NCBI RefSeq assembly: GCF_021531815.1
Contig: NZ_JADYUM010000002.1
Span: 62,001 to 126,000 of the forward strand
DNA length: 64,000 bases
Reading direction: 5' to 3'
DNA from: Pseudoflavonifractor phocaeensis
GTDB lineage: Bacteria; Bacillota; Clostridia; Oscillospirales; Oscillospiraceae
A program made the translations under genes and the position numbers. Positions 8,732 to 17,074 of this stretch are shown here, one piece after another. Numbering within the stretch: the first letter of the stretch is position 1; every line of letters starts with the position of its first letter. The notes beneath the pieces are model-generated. The model saw only the letters and a program-made list of their open reading frames with translations. It ran no database searches and was not told the origin of the DNA.

Positions 8732-10387
8732 TTATACTTCTCCATCCACATAGTCCACGTCTCCTCCTTCCTGGTCCAGTGTGGCGACGATAGCCAGCGC
8801 CCGGTTGACGCCGGCGGTGATGGCCTGAGAGGTGGCGGTGGCGCCGGAGACGGCGTCCACGGAGTTGCTGCCCGAGGAGCGGATAGTGCCCGACTTGCCC
8901 ACATACCGGTGAAGCGCGGCGGGGGTCATGGCCTCGGTGCCCACGCCGGAGGTCTCCTTGTGGTCGGTGACGGCCACACCGGTGACCTTGCCGTCCAGGT
9001 CCACGCCCACCTCCATGGTGACGGCGCCGCTGAAGCCCTGGGCCTGGACCTCAATGCAGTAGCCCACCAGCTCGTTGTCCGCGCTGTATCCGGCCTGAAT
9101 GCTCAGCGCGCCGGAGGCCCGGTAGGGGGTCTCGGAGCTGAAGGCGGCCTGGGGCATTACCTGGGCAAGCAGCTTTTGCTGCTGTTCGGCCTCGGCCCGT
9201 GCGGTATCCAGATCGGTGAAACGGTGGACACCAAAAATGACCAGCACAGTGGCCAGAAGTACCGCTCCGAGGTGGAGCAAGGCCTTGGCCTGGGAACGGA
9301 TCTGATCCAAATGGGCTTCTCCGGGCATTTTGCCCTCTTTGATCAGGGAGAAATGGAGATCGGGCTTGATAAAGTGGATCTCAGCCAGGCTGAGGCGGGC
9401 GCGGGACAGATATTCCCGGAGTACGGAGAACCGTCCGGCGCCGAAGCGGCGGGGGAGGCCGGCCCGGTCCAGCAGCCACACGCAGCAGTTCATGGTGAGA
9501 ATGGCCCAGCCCACCCCTTCGGGGTAGGAGCTGAAAAAGCGCAGGAGCATGGTCAGCGCGCCGCAGCCCACCCCGAACATGATCTGTCCCCTGGGGGTGA
9601 CGGGAGAGGTGGTGGGGTCGGTGGCGAAGAAGAACGCGCCGAAAATCAGGCTGCCGCTGAGCAGCTGGGCGGCCACCCAGGACCCGGCGGATACCCCCTC
9701 CGGAACAAACAGCAGGGCCAGGAGGGCCGCTGTGCCCAGATAGGAGGCGGGGATCCGGATGGAGATGACCCGGCGCATCACCAGATAGAGTCCGCCCAGC
9801 AGCAGCATGAGAGAGGAGGCCTCCCCCAGACAGCCGCCCTGGAGGCCCAGGAACAGCTGGTCCAGCCCCTGGGGGGGCAGGGACCCGGTGTGGAGATAGG
9901 ACAGGGGAGTGGCGGCGGATACCGCGTCCACCCCCCAGAGGGAGAGCCGGTCCAGGGGTTTGGACCAGTTGGTCATCAGCATGGGGAAGGTGGCCAGCAG
10001 CATCCGGCCAGCCAGGGCGGGATTCATAAAGTTTTTTCCCAGACCGCCGTAAAATTGCTTGACCACCACGATGGCGAAGGCCGCGCCCAGTACGGGGACC
10101 CAGTAGGCGGCGGTGGCGGGCAGGCTCAGGGCCAGCAGAAGGCCGGTGACACAGGCGGACAGGTCCCGGAGAGTGTCAGACCGGCCGGTCAAGCGGCGGT
10201 ACAGGTACTCAAACAGCAGACAGGAGCCGATGGATACCGCGGTGAGGAGCAAAACCCGGAAGCCGAAGAAGAACACGGCCATGGCCAGGGAGGGGAGCAG
10301 GGCCACCATGACGTCGGCCATCATGGCGGCGGTGGTGGTAGGCTGTCCCATCTGGGGAGGGAGGCGAAGGGAACGGGTGGAATTCAT
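8732..10387 (-). CDS. rnfD: RnfD-RnfG fusion protein
   Basis: A 551-residue protein joining two Rnf subunits that are normally separate. Residues 1 to about 320 are RnfD/NqrB-like: many membrane helices, GGLGKNFMNPALAGR, and a flavinylation motif DAVSAAT with Thr160 as the expected covalent FMN site. After a linker of about 60 residues, one helix (LLHLGAVLLATVLVIFGV) leads into an RnfG/NqrC FMN-binding domain with DLDGKVTGVAV, HKETSGVG and a second motif DAVSGAT (Thr517). Both motifs fit the ApbE target pattern Dxx[ST]xAT. The ATG at 10387 overlaps the rnfC stop (ATGA), showing translational coupling. The longer upstream ORF is rnfC read out of frame. Confidence 0.9.
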   Translation of the reverse strand: MNSTRSLRLPPQMGQPTTTAAMMADVMVALLPSLAMAVFFFGFRVLLLTAVSIGSCLLFEYLYRRLTGRSDTLRDLSACVTGLLLALSLPATAAYWVPVLGAAFAIVVVKQFYGGLGKNFMNPALAGRMLLATFPMLMTNWSKPLDRLSLWGVDAVSAATPLSYLHTGSLPPQGLDQLFLGLQGGCLGEASSLMLLLGGLYLVMRRVISIRIPASYLGTAALLALLFVPEGVSAGSWVAAQLLSGSLIFGAFFFATDPTTSPVTPRGQIMFGVGCGALTMLLRFFSSYPEGVGWAILTMNCCVWLLDRAGLPRRFGAGRFSVLREYLSRARLSLAEIHFIKPDLHFSLIKEGKMPGEAHLDQIRSQAKALLHLGAVLLATVLVIFGVHRFTDLDTARAEAEQQQKLLAQVMPQAAFSSETPYRASGALSIQAGYSADNELVGYCIEVQAQGFSGAVTMEVGVDLDGKVTGVAVTDHKETSGVGTEAMTPAALHRYVGKSGTIRSSGSNSVDAVSGATATSQAITAGVNRALAIVATLDQEGGDVDYVDGEV

Positions 10388-11706
10388 TGGCGCTGTCCTC
10401 CCTTCTCCATCAATTCGCCGGCCTGGCGCACCAGTTCCAGCAGGGGGATGCCGGCGGGGCAGATATAGGAGCAGCAGCCGCACTCCATGCAGTCCTGGGG
10501 ATGGAGGCGGGGCAGCTTGTGAATCTCTCCCTGGCGGACGGCCTGACTGATAAAGGCGGGAGCCAGGTGCATGGGGCAGGCTGCCACGCACTTGCCGCAG
10601 CGGATGCACACCGACTCCGGGGCGGGCTGGCGGCGCTCATACTGGGTCAGGCAGATCAGTCCGTTGGTGCTCTTGACCACCGGGGCCTCCAGGTCGTGCT
10701 GGGGGGTGCCCATCATAGGTCCGCCGGTGAGAATCAGGTCGGCCTTTTCCCGCAGGCCCCCCGCCTCCTCCACCAGACAGCGCAGGGGGGTGCCGATGGG
10801 GACCCACAGGTTCCGGGGGCGGGACACCGCACCGCCGGTGACGGTGACGGTCCGGTGGGTCAGGGCTTTGCCCCGGAAGAGGCACTCCTGGATGGCGAAG
10901 ACGGTGGCCACGTTGAGGACCACACACTTCACGTCCAGCGGGCTGCCCCCCGGCGGGACCTCCCGCCCAGTGACGGTCTGGATGATCTGCTTTTCCGCGC
11001 CCAAGGGGTAGCGGGTGCCGATGGTGCACAGCTCCACCTTGCCGCTGCGCTTGCGCAGCCGGCGCTCCACCGCTTCGGCGGCATTGAGCTTGTCCCCCTC
11101 GGTGACCAGAACGGCCCGCTGGGCGCCCAGGGCCCGGGCCAGGGTCTGGGCTCCCTGGAGGATCTTGTCGCTGCGCTCCAGCAGCAGGCGGTGGTCGGCG
11201 GTGATATAGGGTTCGCACTCGGCGGCGTTGACGATCAGGGTGTCCACCTTTCCGGCGGCCTGACTGAGCTTTTCCGCCGTGGAGAAGGCGGCCCCGCCCA
11301 TGCCGGTGATCCCCGCCTCCCGCACCCGGGCCAGCAGCAGTTCACGGGTGACCTGAGTGGGGTCCAGAGGTTCCGGACGGCCGGGCCAGGGGGTGTTTCT
11401 TCCGTCGTTCTCCAGCAGGATGGCATCACAGGTGCCGCCCCAAGGGTGGGGCCTTTCCTCAATGGCCAGGACCCGCCCTGAGACGCTGGCGTGGGCGGAG
11501 ACGCTGAGTCCCTGGCCCATAGCGATGGGCTGGCCGATGGCCACCCGCGCCCCCGGCTTGACGGCCGGGATGGCGGCCTCCCCGGTGCTCATGACCAGGG
11601 GAATGACCACCTGCTTCGGCTGGTGTTCCATCCGGGCGATGGGCTTGCGGCGGGTACTCTCTTTATGGGGAGCGGGATTCACCCCGCCGAAAAAGAAATG
11701 TCTCAT
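10384..11706 (-). CDS. rnfC: RnfC-type NADH-binding iron-sulfur subunit
   Basis: A 440-residue peripheral subunit that in Rnf complexes exchanges electrons with NAD. The N-terminal barrel starts with an FFGGVNP-like segment, then GITGMGGAAFSTAEKL (flavin/NAD-binding region), VNAAECEPYIT, and two C-terminal [4Fe-4S] motifs, CIRCGKCVAACP (from Cys367) and CMECGCCSYICP (from Cys406). The start at 11706 is chosen for the GGAGG about 7 bases upstream and the family N-terminus. The 120 codons further upstream in the same frame overlap the promoter and are not coding. First gene of the operon. Confidence 0.93.
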   Translation of the reverse strand: MRHFFFGGVNPAPHKESTRRKPIARMEHQPKQVVIPLVMSTGEAAIPAVKPGARVAIGQPIAMGQGLSVSAHASVSGRVLAIEERPHPWGGTCDAILLENDGRNTPWPGRPEPLDPTQVTRELLLARVREAGITGMGGAAFSTAEKLSQAAGKVDTLIVNAAECEPYITADHRLLLERSDKILQGAQTLARALGAQRAVLVTEGDKLNAAEAVERRLRKRSGKVELCTIGTRYPLGAEKQIIQTVTGREVPPGGSPLDVKCVVLNVATVFAIQECLFRGKALTHRTVTVTGGAVSRPRNLWVPIGTPLRCLVEEAGGLREKADLILTGGPMMGTPQHDLEAPVVKSTNGLICLTQYERRQPAPESVCIRCGKCVAACPMHLAPAFISQAVRQGEIHKLPRLHPQDCMECGCCSYICPAGIPLLELVRQAGELMEKGGQRQ

Positions 11707-11787
11707 TGCTTGACCTCCCCGTACTTGTCCGCCCCTTCCGCGGAGGGGACAAAATACGCGCGGATTCGACTTTCGCATACAAAACAT

Positions 11788-11816
11788 ATCATAATCCAAT
11801 CGCTTCCGTCTGTCCA
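11788..11816 (-). promoter_or_regulatory. SigA-type promoter of the rnf operon
   Basis: On the minus strand, TGGACA (11811-11816), 17-base spacer, TATGAT (11788-11793), about 80 bases before rnfC. Confidence 0.75.
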
Positions 11817-11888
11817 GTCTGTTTCGAAAAAGTTCATATTTAGGTGGATCATCCGGGCGCGGGACTGTTAAAATATGGTGGTTGGTGG

Positions 11889-11920
11889 AAAGAAAACGAA
11901 ACACCGGCCGCAGACCGGTG
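11889..11920 (-). terminator. Possible terminator after the 11940 gene
   Basis: A 6-bp GC stem (11902-11907 with 11915-11920) with a 7-base loop, followed on the minus strand by TTTCGTTTTC. A modest stem but correctly placed. Confidence 0.5.
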
Positions 11921-11939
11921 GGTCTGAGGCCGGCGTCTG

Positions 11940-12743
11940 TCAGAGCGCTTTCTTTCCGGAGGGAGGAAGCCGCTTCAGGCCCAACTGGGCGGCGTAGTCC
12001 TCCACGTCCGCCCAGGGGGCCAAAAAGGTGTGGACGCCCGCGCGGCGGGCCACCTCCAGTTTGCGGCACAGGGTGTCTCCGTCATCAAAGAGGACGAAGT
12101 GGGCCCCACTGTCCCGGCTCATATAGGTGAAATAGCGGGCGCAGAGCTCGTGGGAGAAGAACACCGATGGGCGCATCCGGTCCAGCCGTTCCCGCAGCTC
12201 CCCGCGGGTCAGCGGGACGCCGCTGCCCGAGGGGGAGGGGAGAAAGAAGTCCTCTGCCGTCAACTGGAGGGAAAGGGCCACCCGGTCACGGCCGAAGCGC
12301 TCGCCGGCCTCCTGCAGCCGGAGGGCCAGCGAGCCCCCGGACAGGGCGGAGGGGATCACCACCTTGGCCTGAGGGGCGCAGTGCCCATAGGTTTCCGGGA
12401 CGAGCAGCGTCCAGTTTCGCCGGGCGAAGAGACTGTCCAGCTGGGCGGCCATTTTTTCCAGGGGGGGCATACGCCGCTCAAAGTCCAGCACAGCCCCGGA
12501 AAAATTCCGGGCCGCGCACTCCCGGACCACCTCCTGGCAGAAAGACCCCGCGGCGCCCAGACCGTCAAAGCCCCGGTCATCCAGCACCATCAGTCCGCCC
12601 TTTAAAGGAACAGAGCTTCCGGAGCGGAACAGGTGGGGCCCGCGGCCTATCCGGTAGGCCAGGTGGGCCGGGATGACGTCCCAGCCCTGGAGGGCCCGGA
12701 GCTGTTGGGGCGGGACGGGAATATAAAAGGTATCTTGAGACAT
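11940..12743 (-). CDS. Conserved hypothetical, possible TIM-barrel / GH18-like
   Basis: A 267-residue soluble protein with no signal peptide. The start at 12743 (MSQDTFYIPVPPQQL) has a GGGGGAG ribosome site 8 bases upstream; the longer ORF upstream lacks one. The segment FSGAVLDFERR recalls the strand-4 motif of GH18-like barrels (DxxDxDxE), and regular hydrophobic strands (GGLMVLDD, WTLLVPETY, PSVFFSHELC, GVHTFLAPW) fit a TIM barrel. The canonical catalytic DxxDxDxE is incomplete, so enzymatic activity is not supported. Divergent from the yqeG unit. Function unknown. Confidence 0.65.
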   Translation of the reverse strand: MSQDTFYIPVPPQQLRALQGWDVIPAHLAYRIGRGPHLFRSGSSVPLKGGLMVLDDRGFDGLGAAGSFCQEVVRECAARNFSGAVLDFERRMPPLEKMAAQLDSLFARRNWTLLVPETYGHCAPQAKVVIPSALSGGSLALRLQEAGERFGRDRVALSLQLTAEDFFLPSPSGSGVPLTRGELRERLDRMRPSVFFSHELCARYFTYMSRDSGAHFVLFDDGDTLCRKLEVARRAGVHTFLAPWADVEDYAAQLGLKRLPPSGKKAL

Positions 12744-12756
12744 GAACGGCTCCCCC

Positions 12757-12785
12757 TTGTCCAATTTTTCCAAACGTGGTATGAT
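12757..12785 (+). promoter_or_regulatory. Candidate promoter for the yqeG unit
   Basis: TTGTCC (12757-12762), 17-base spacer, TATGAT (12780-12785). It leaves a leader of about 135 bases before the GTG start of yqeG. Confidence 0.5.
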
Positions 12786-12927
12786 AGAATCCGCCCGGCA
12801 AGAGAGGAATGTCTTTGATCGTCTCCTGTCTGTCTGCGGACCAACGGAACTGGGCATAGGCCCATCCGGCGCACGCACTAAAAATTATTCGGCGTGCGGC
12901 ATATTTAGAACGAAGGAGGACACCTGC

Positions 12928-13434
12928 GTGCCCTTTTCTCTGATTCCACAGGGGGTCTACCCCTCGGTGACCGCTCTGGAGCCCGAGGCTCTGGCGGCCA
13001 AAGGGATCCGGCTGGTGCTGGCCGATCTGGACAACACCCTGGCCCCCTATAAAGTACCCAGGCCCGCCGCTGAGGTGGTGGCCTGGAAGCAGGCCCTGGA
13101 CCGGGCGGGCATCCGCCTGTTCCTGCTGTCCAACAGCCGTAAGCCTAACCGGGCCCGGCTCTTTGCGGAAGCCCTGGACATCCCCTACCAGGGCCATTCG
13201 GGCAAACCCAGACGGGGCGGCTATTACAAGGCCATGGAGCGCATGGGTGTGAAGCCGGAGGAGACGGTCATGGTGGGGGACCAGATCTTCACCGACGTCC
13301 TTGGGGCCAATCGCGCGGGGGTGGTCCCCCTGCTGGTGGAGCCCATCCGTCTGGCGGGCAACCCGGGACGGTACATCCGGTACGCCGTGGAGACCCCCTT
13401 CCGGGCCCTGGGCAGAAGGAGGCCCTTCCTATGA
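12928..13434 (+). CDS. yqeG: YqeG-family HAD phosphatase
   Basis: A 168-residue haloacid dehalogenase-like protein. HAD motif I is LADLDNTLAPY (nucleophile Asp), motif II LLSNSRK, the motif III Lys in GKPRRGGYYKA, and motif IV MVGDQIFTDVLGA. This arrangement and length match the YqeG/HAD IIIA family; B. subtilis YqeG sits in a ribosome-related operon and the substrate is unknown. Translation starts at GTG 12928 with GGAGG 8 bases upstream; there is no ATG nearby. Its stop overlaps the next ATG (ATGA), so the phosphatase and the endonuclease IV-like protein are translationally coupled. Confidence 0.88.
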   Translation: MPFSLIPQGVYPSVTALEPEALAAKGIRLVLADLDNTLAPYKVPRPAAEVVAWKQALDRAGIRLFLLSNSRKPNRARLFAEALDIPYQGHSGKPRRGGYYKAMERMGVKPEETVMVGDQIFTDVLGANRAGVVPLLVEPIRLAGNPGRYIRYAVETPFRALGRRRPFL

Positions 13435-14297
13435 GCGCGAAATTCGGTCCCGCCGGCAATTCCGACAGTTTTTCCCAAGTGCACAAGTCCTCTCTGGCCG
13501 CGCCCCGGTGGATCGCGGATCTTGGCCTGGACTGCTACGAGTACCAGTGTGGCAAGGGTGTCCACGTGGGGGAGGAGACTGCCCGCAAGGTGGGGGAGAA
13601 CGCCAAAGCGGCGGGGATCACCCTGTCCCTCCACGCCCCGTATTTCATCAACCTGGCCAATCCCGACCCGGAGGCTCTGAAAAAGACCACCGGCTATATC
13701 ACCGGGGCCTGTCTGGTGGCGAGCCAGATGGGGGCGGGCCGGGTCGTCATTCATTCGGGGGCCCTGATGAAGCGGACCCGCCGGGAGGCGCAGGACATCG
13801 CCAAAAAATCCCTGCGGGAGGTCATCGCCGCCTGTGACGATCAGGGCTTCGGCCACATGACCCTGTGCCCCGAGACCATGGGCAAGATCAACCAATTGGG
13901 GGACCTGGACGAGGTGCTGGAGCTATGTACCCTGGACGGGCGACTGGTGCCCTGCATCGACTTCGGCCACCTGTACGCCCGCTCCCTGGGGGCGGCGGAT
14001 GGCCCCGAGGCCATGGCACGGATGCTGGACCGGGTGGAGGAAGTGCTGGGAGGAGAGCGTGCCTCCGCCTTCCATAGTCACTTCTCCCATATTCAATTCA
14101 CGCCCAACGGGGGCGAGAAGTGCCACCGGACTTTTGATAACGACGACGGCTATGGCCCAGACTGGGCTCCTCTGGCCGCTGAGGTGGCCCGCCGGGGGTG
14201 GAATCCCACCTTTATCTGCGAATCGGCAGGGACCCAGGCGGAGGATGCGCTGACCATGAAGAGAGTTTATCAGGAGTATGCCGCAAATCCGCGGTGA
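13431..14297 (+). CDS. Endonuclease IV-like TIM-barrel protein (AP endonuclease family 2)
   Basis: A 288-residue protein of the endonuclease IV / xylose isomerase-like fold. Candidate trinuclear zinc ligands are present in order: LSLHAPYF (His), VVIHSGAL (His), LCPETMGK (Glu), CIDFGHLYA (Asp, His), FHSHFSHIQ (His), CHRTFDNDDG, and FICESAG (Glu). Endonuclease IV cuts DNA 5' of abasic sites. The family level is clear; identity as true Nfo is less certain because the N-terminus (GPAGNSDSF) and the RHxN-type loop differ from E. coli Nfo. Coupled to yqeG by an ATGA overlap. Confidence 0.8.
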   Translation: MSAKFGPAGNSDSFSQVHKSSLAAPRWIADLGLDCYEYQCGKGVHVGEETARKVGENAKAAGITLSLHAPYFINLANPDPEALKKTTGYITGACLVASQMGAGRVVIHSGALMKRTRREAQDIAKKSLREVIAACDDQGFGHMTLCPETMGKINQLGDLDEVLELCTLDGRLVPCIDFGHLYARSLGAADGPEAMARMLDRVEEVLGGERASAFHSHFSHIQFTPNGGEKCHRTFDNDDGYGPDWAPLAAEVARRGWNPTFICESAGTQAEDALTMKRVYQEYAANPR

Positions 14298-14320
14298 AGC
14301 GCTTGGAAACGGAGGACGTT

Positions 14321-14512
14321 ATGGATAAGGTCATTTTCGGCGTGGTTTTGATCGCCGTTGGGCTTCTGGAGGCGGTTTGCCCCCAATTTCTCTGGAAGTA
14401 TGCCCACGGGGGGCGCAAGCGGCACGCACAGCCCACTCAGCGGGACCTGCTCATCAGCCGGATCGGCGGCGTGGCCCTGGTCATTTTCGGGGCGCTTTGT
14501 TTCTTCATTTGA
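14321..14512 (+). CDS. DUF6199-like small membrane protein
   Basis: A 63-residue protein with two membrane helices (VIFGVVLIAVGLLEAVCP and GGVALVIFGALCFFI) flanking a short basic loop with WKYAHGGRKR. This two-helix layout resembles DUF6199 proteins of Firmicutes. GGAGG lies 5 bases before the ATG at 14321. It sits between the endonuclease IV-like gene and the peptidase with short gaps, so it is probably in the same transcript. Function unknown. Confidence 0.72.
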   Translation: MDKVIFGVVLIAVGLLEAVCPQFLWKYAHGGRKRHAQPTQRDLLISRIGGVALVIFGALCFFI

Positions 14513-14540
14513 TCCAACCAGATAAGGAGTTTTGTTGTCC

Positions 14541-15605
14541 ATGAATCACATTGAACAGATCGCGGCCCGGCTGCCGGAATACGGCCTGGACGCCATGCTC
14601 ATCACCAGCCAGTCCGGGGAGCGCTACGCCCTTGGTTTCCACGGGGAGGGCTTGCTCCTGGTCACCCGGGATGGGGCGCGCTACACCACCGACGGCCGGT
14701 ACATCGAGGCCGCCCGGGAGAAGGTCACCGGGGCGGAGGTGTCCCTGGTATCGGCGGGCAGCGGCCACCTGGCCCAGGCCCGGGCTTACATCGAGGAGAA
14801 GGGCCTGCACAACGTGGGCTTTGAAAGCGGCGCCATGACGGTGGATGCCCACCGGCGGTACGCCCAGGAGCTGCCCTGCATCCTCACCCCCGCCCAGCCC
14901 CTGCTGGATTCCCTGCGCGCGGCCAAAGACCCGGAGGAACTGGAGGTGATGCGCCGGGCCCAGCAGATTACCGACGAGGCATTCAAGGCGATCTTGAGCT
15001 TTATCCGCCCGGGCATGACGGAGCGGGAGATTGCCGCCCGCCTGGTCTATGAAATGATGATCCGGGGTGGAGAGCGGGTGTCCTTCGACCCCATCGTGGC
15101 CTCAGGAGCCAACGGCTCCATGCCCCACGCCGTCCCCAGCGACCAGGTGGTGGACACCGGGATGTTCATTACCATGGACTTTGGCTGCGTTCTGGAGGGC
15201 TATTGCTCCGACATGACCCGCACCGTGGCCCTGGGTCAGCCCACTGAGGAGATGGAGCAGGTCTATTCCACCGTTCTCGCCGCCCAGAAGGCGGGCATCA
15301 ATGCCGCCCGGGCCGGTGTGACGGGCCGGGAGGTGGACGCCGCCGGGCGCCGGGTCATTGAGGAAGCGGGCTATGGGGACTGTTTCACCCACAGCTTCGG
15401 TCACTCTCTGGGCATCGACATCCATGAAGCTCCCAACGCCAGCCCCGGCGAGAGCGCTGTTCTGCCCGCCGGCGCGGTCATCTCCGCCGAGCCGGGGATC
15501 TATCTGCCCGGACGGTTCGGCGTGCGCATTGAGGATGTGCTTGTTCTGAAGGAGGGGGGCTGCGAGGACATTACCCGTTCCCCCAAGCACCTGATCGTAT
15601 TATGA
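14541..15605 (+). CDS. Xaa-Pro aminopeptidase (M24 family)
   Basis: A 354-residue cytoplasmic metallopeptidase removing N-terminal residues before proline. An N-terminal creatinase-like domain (about 1-130) precedes the M24 pita-bread domain. Visible metal ligands: Asp in FITMDFGCVLEGYCSDMTRT (two Asp), His in THSFGHSLGIDIHE, Glu in ISAEPGIYLPG and Glu in GVRIEDVL. The length is normal for the short Firmicutes PepP/PepQ-like enzymes. The ATG at 14541 is preferred; in-frame TTG codons at 14532 and 14535 are closer to AAGGAG, so a start three residues earlier is possible. Confidence 0.92.
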   Translation: MNHIEQIAARLPEYGLDAMLITSQSGERYALGFHGEGLLLVTRDGARYTTDGRYIEAAREKVTGAEVSLVSAGSGHLAQARAYIEEKGLHNVGFESGAMTVDAHRRYAQELPCILTPAQPLLDSLRAAKDPEELEVMRRAQQITDEAFKAILSFIRPGMTEREIAARLVYEMMIRGGERVSFDPIVASGANGSMPHAVPSDQVVDTGMFITMDFGCVLEGYCSDMTRTVALGQPTEEMEQVYSTVLAAQKAGINAARAGVTGREVDAAGRRVIEEAGYGDCFTHSFGHSLGIDIHEAPNASPGESAVLPAGAVISAEPGIYLPGRFGVRIEDVLVLKEGGCEDITRSPKHLIVL

Positions 15606-15653
15606 TCCATAAAATTTAACGGACAATTCCCCGGAATTCCCTCGGAAACCCCC

Positions 15654-15682
15654 TTGTCAAAGAGAGGAAAATGGGGTAAAAT
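15654..15682 (+). promoter_or_regulatory. SigA-type promoter of efp
   Basis: TTGTCA (15654-15659), 17-base spacer, TAAAAT (15677-15682), 40 bases before the efp start. Confidence 0.7.
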
Positions 15683-15721
15683 AAATCAGCTTATATATAA
15701 ATATAGTGGAGGATGATTCCT

Positions 15722-16291
15722 ATGCCAATGATTTCCGCCAGCGATTTCCGCAACGGTGTGACCTTTGAGATGGACGGCAAGGTCATGCAGGTCGTGGAGT
15801 TCCAGCATGTTAAGCCCGGTAAGGGCGCTGCTTTCGTCCGCACCAAGATGAAGAATATCATCACCGGCGGCGTGACCGAGACCTCCTTCAACCCCACCGC
15901 CAAGTTCGAGCAGGCTTTCGTGGAGCGCAAGGACATGGAGTACAGCTACAACGACGGCGACCTGTACTACTTCATGGATATGGAGAGTTTCGACATGCTG
16001 CCCATCAGCAAGGACCTGCTGGGCGACAGCTTCAAATTCGTCAAGGAGAACATGAGCTGCAAGGTCATGTCCTACAAGGGTAGCGTCTTCGGCGTGGAGC
16101 CCCCCAACTTTGTGGATTTGGAAGTCACTGAGACCGATCCCGGCTTCAAGGGCGACACCGCCACCAACGTGACCAAGCCCGCCATTCTGGAGACCGGCGC
16201 CGAGATCAAGGTGCCCCTGTTCATCAACCCCGGCGACAAGATCAAGATCGACACCCGCACTGGCGAGTATCTGGAGCGCTGTAAGGGCTAA
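15722..16291 (+). CDS. efp: Translation elongation factor P
   Basis: A 189-residue EF-P, which binds between the ribosomal P and E sites and relieves stalling at polyproline. The three-domain sequence is complete. The loop [14 protein letters not shown] carries the tip Lys (Lys34) that is modified in many bacteria. The C-terminus has the signature [20 protein letters not shown]. The ATG at 15722 is used because GGAGG (15708-15712) is 9 bases upstream; an ATG at 15713 would leave no spacing. The M24 peptidase gene just upstream is a common neighbour of efp in Firmicutes. Confidence 0.97.
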   Translation: MPMISASDFRNGVTFEMDGKVMQVVEFQHVKPGKGAAFVRTKMKNIITGGVTETSFNPTAKFEQAFVERKDMEYSYNDGDLYYFMDMESFDMLPISKDLLGDSFKFVKENMSCKVMSYKGSVFGVEPPNFVDLEVTETDPGFKGDTATNVTKPAILETGAEIKVPLFINPGDKIKIDTRTGEYLERCKG

Positions 16292-16333
16292 GCGTCCGAG
16301 CCGTTGTGAGCAGCGGGCTAAGGCGGGAGCGCA

Positions 16334-16392
16334 GCGAAAAGCCCAAGGAGGGGCCGCGGGCCCCAGATGGGTTTTCGCGCAGTCGTACGACT
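16334..16392 (+). repeat. Hairpin and palindrome in the efp downstream spacer
   Basis: An imperfect 45-base hairpin has outer arms GCGAAAA/TTTTCGC and an inner GGGGCC/GGCCCC stem (16334-16378). The perfect 12-base palindrome AGTCGTACGACT follows (16381-16392). There is no T-run, so it is not an ordinary terminator. Confidence 0.55.
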
Positions 16393-16475
16393 TAGAACCG
16401 CGTCGCGAACAGGCAAGGCGTGATAACATCGCTAAAATCCTGTATGTGAGGCAATGCCTCGGAAAGGGAAGCATT

Positions 16476-16889
16476 ATGACCATTTCTGAAAAAGTCGCTT
16501 ATCTGAAGGGGCTGGCCGAAGGGCTGAACCTGGATACCGAGAAGTCCAAAGAGGGCAAGCTGATCTCTGTGATGATCGGCATCCTGGAGGAGATCGGGCT
16601 GTCTATCGAGGACCTGGAGGAGAACTCTCTGGCGCTGGGCGAGGAGATCGACGTGTTGTCCGACGACCTGGCCGACGTGGAGTCCATTGTCTATGAGGAC
16701 GAGGATGAGGACGAAGACGAGGAGGACTACGACGACGACTGGTTCGAGGTGGAGTGCCCCACCTGTGAGGAGCCTCTGGTCATCGATGATGAGGCCCTGG
16801 CTGAGGGCTTTATCCAGTGCCCCAACTGCGGCACCAAGTACTCTCTGGATCTGAGCGATGATACCGTGGAAGCGGACGAGGATGAGTAA
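16476..16889 (+). CDS. CD1247-type zinc-ribbon protein
   Basis: A 137-residue acidic protein. The N-terminal helical domain (MTISEKVAYLKGLAEGL) matches the CD1247 N-terminal domain of clostridia. A long Asp/Glu stretch (about residues 70-88) follows, then a zinc ribbon with CPTC and CPNC pairs, and an acidic tail. It probably binds zinc; its role is not known, and proximity to efp is typical of clostridia. The start at 16476 follows AAGGGAA. A strong terminator closes the unit. Confidence 0.85.
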   Translation: MTISEKVAYLKGLAEGLNLDTEKSKEGKLISVMIGILEEIGLSIEDLEENSLALGEEIDVLSDDLADVESIVYEDEDEDEDEEDYDDDWFEVECPTCEEPLVIDDEALAEGFIQCPNCGTKYSLDLSDDTVEADEDE

Positions 16890-16913
16890 CTCTGATCCCT
16901 GCTGTATGATGGC

Positions 16914-16949
16914 AAAAGGAGCCTGATCTTATGATCAGGCTCCTTTTTG
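16914..16949 (+). terminator. Terminator after the CD1247-type gene
   Basis: A 15-bp inverted repeat (16914-16928 with 16933-16947) around a TTAT loop, ending in a T-run. Confidence 0.92.
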
Positions 16950-17012
16950 TTTCCCGGACCGGAGCCAAACGCAGGAAATCAGAAAGAAGGCTCTGTCAGG
17001 TACAATCTTTTC

Positions 17013-17042
17013 TTGACGAAAGGAAAGATATTCCTGTAAAAT
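17013..17042 (+). promoter_or_regulatory. Promoter of the sigma-fusion gene
   Basis: TTGACG (17013-17018), 18-base spacer, TAAAAT (17037-17042), about 33 bases before the start. Confidence 0.65.
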
Positions 17043-17074
17043 CGGCGTTATGAAGTTTATGGGAGGGAGCATGA

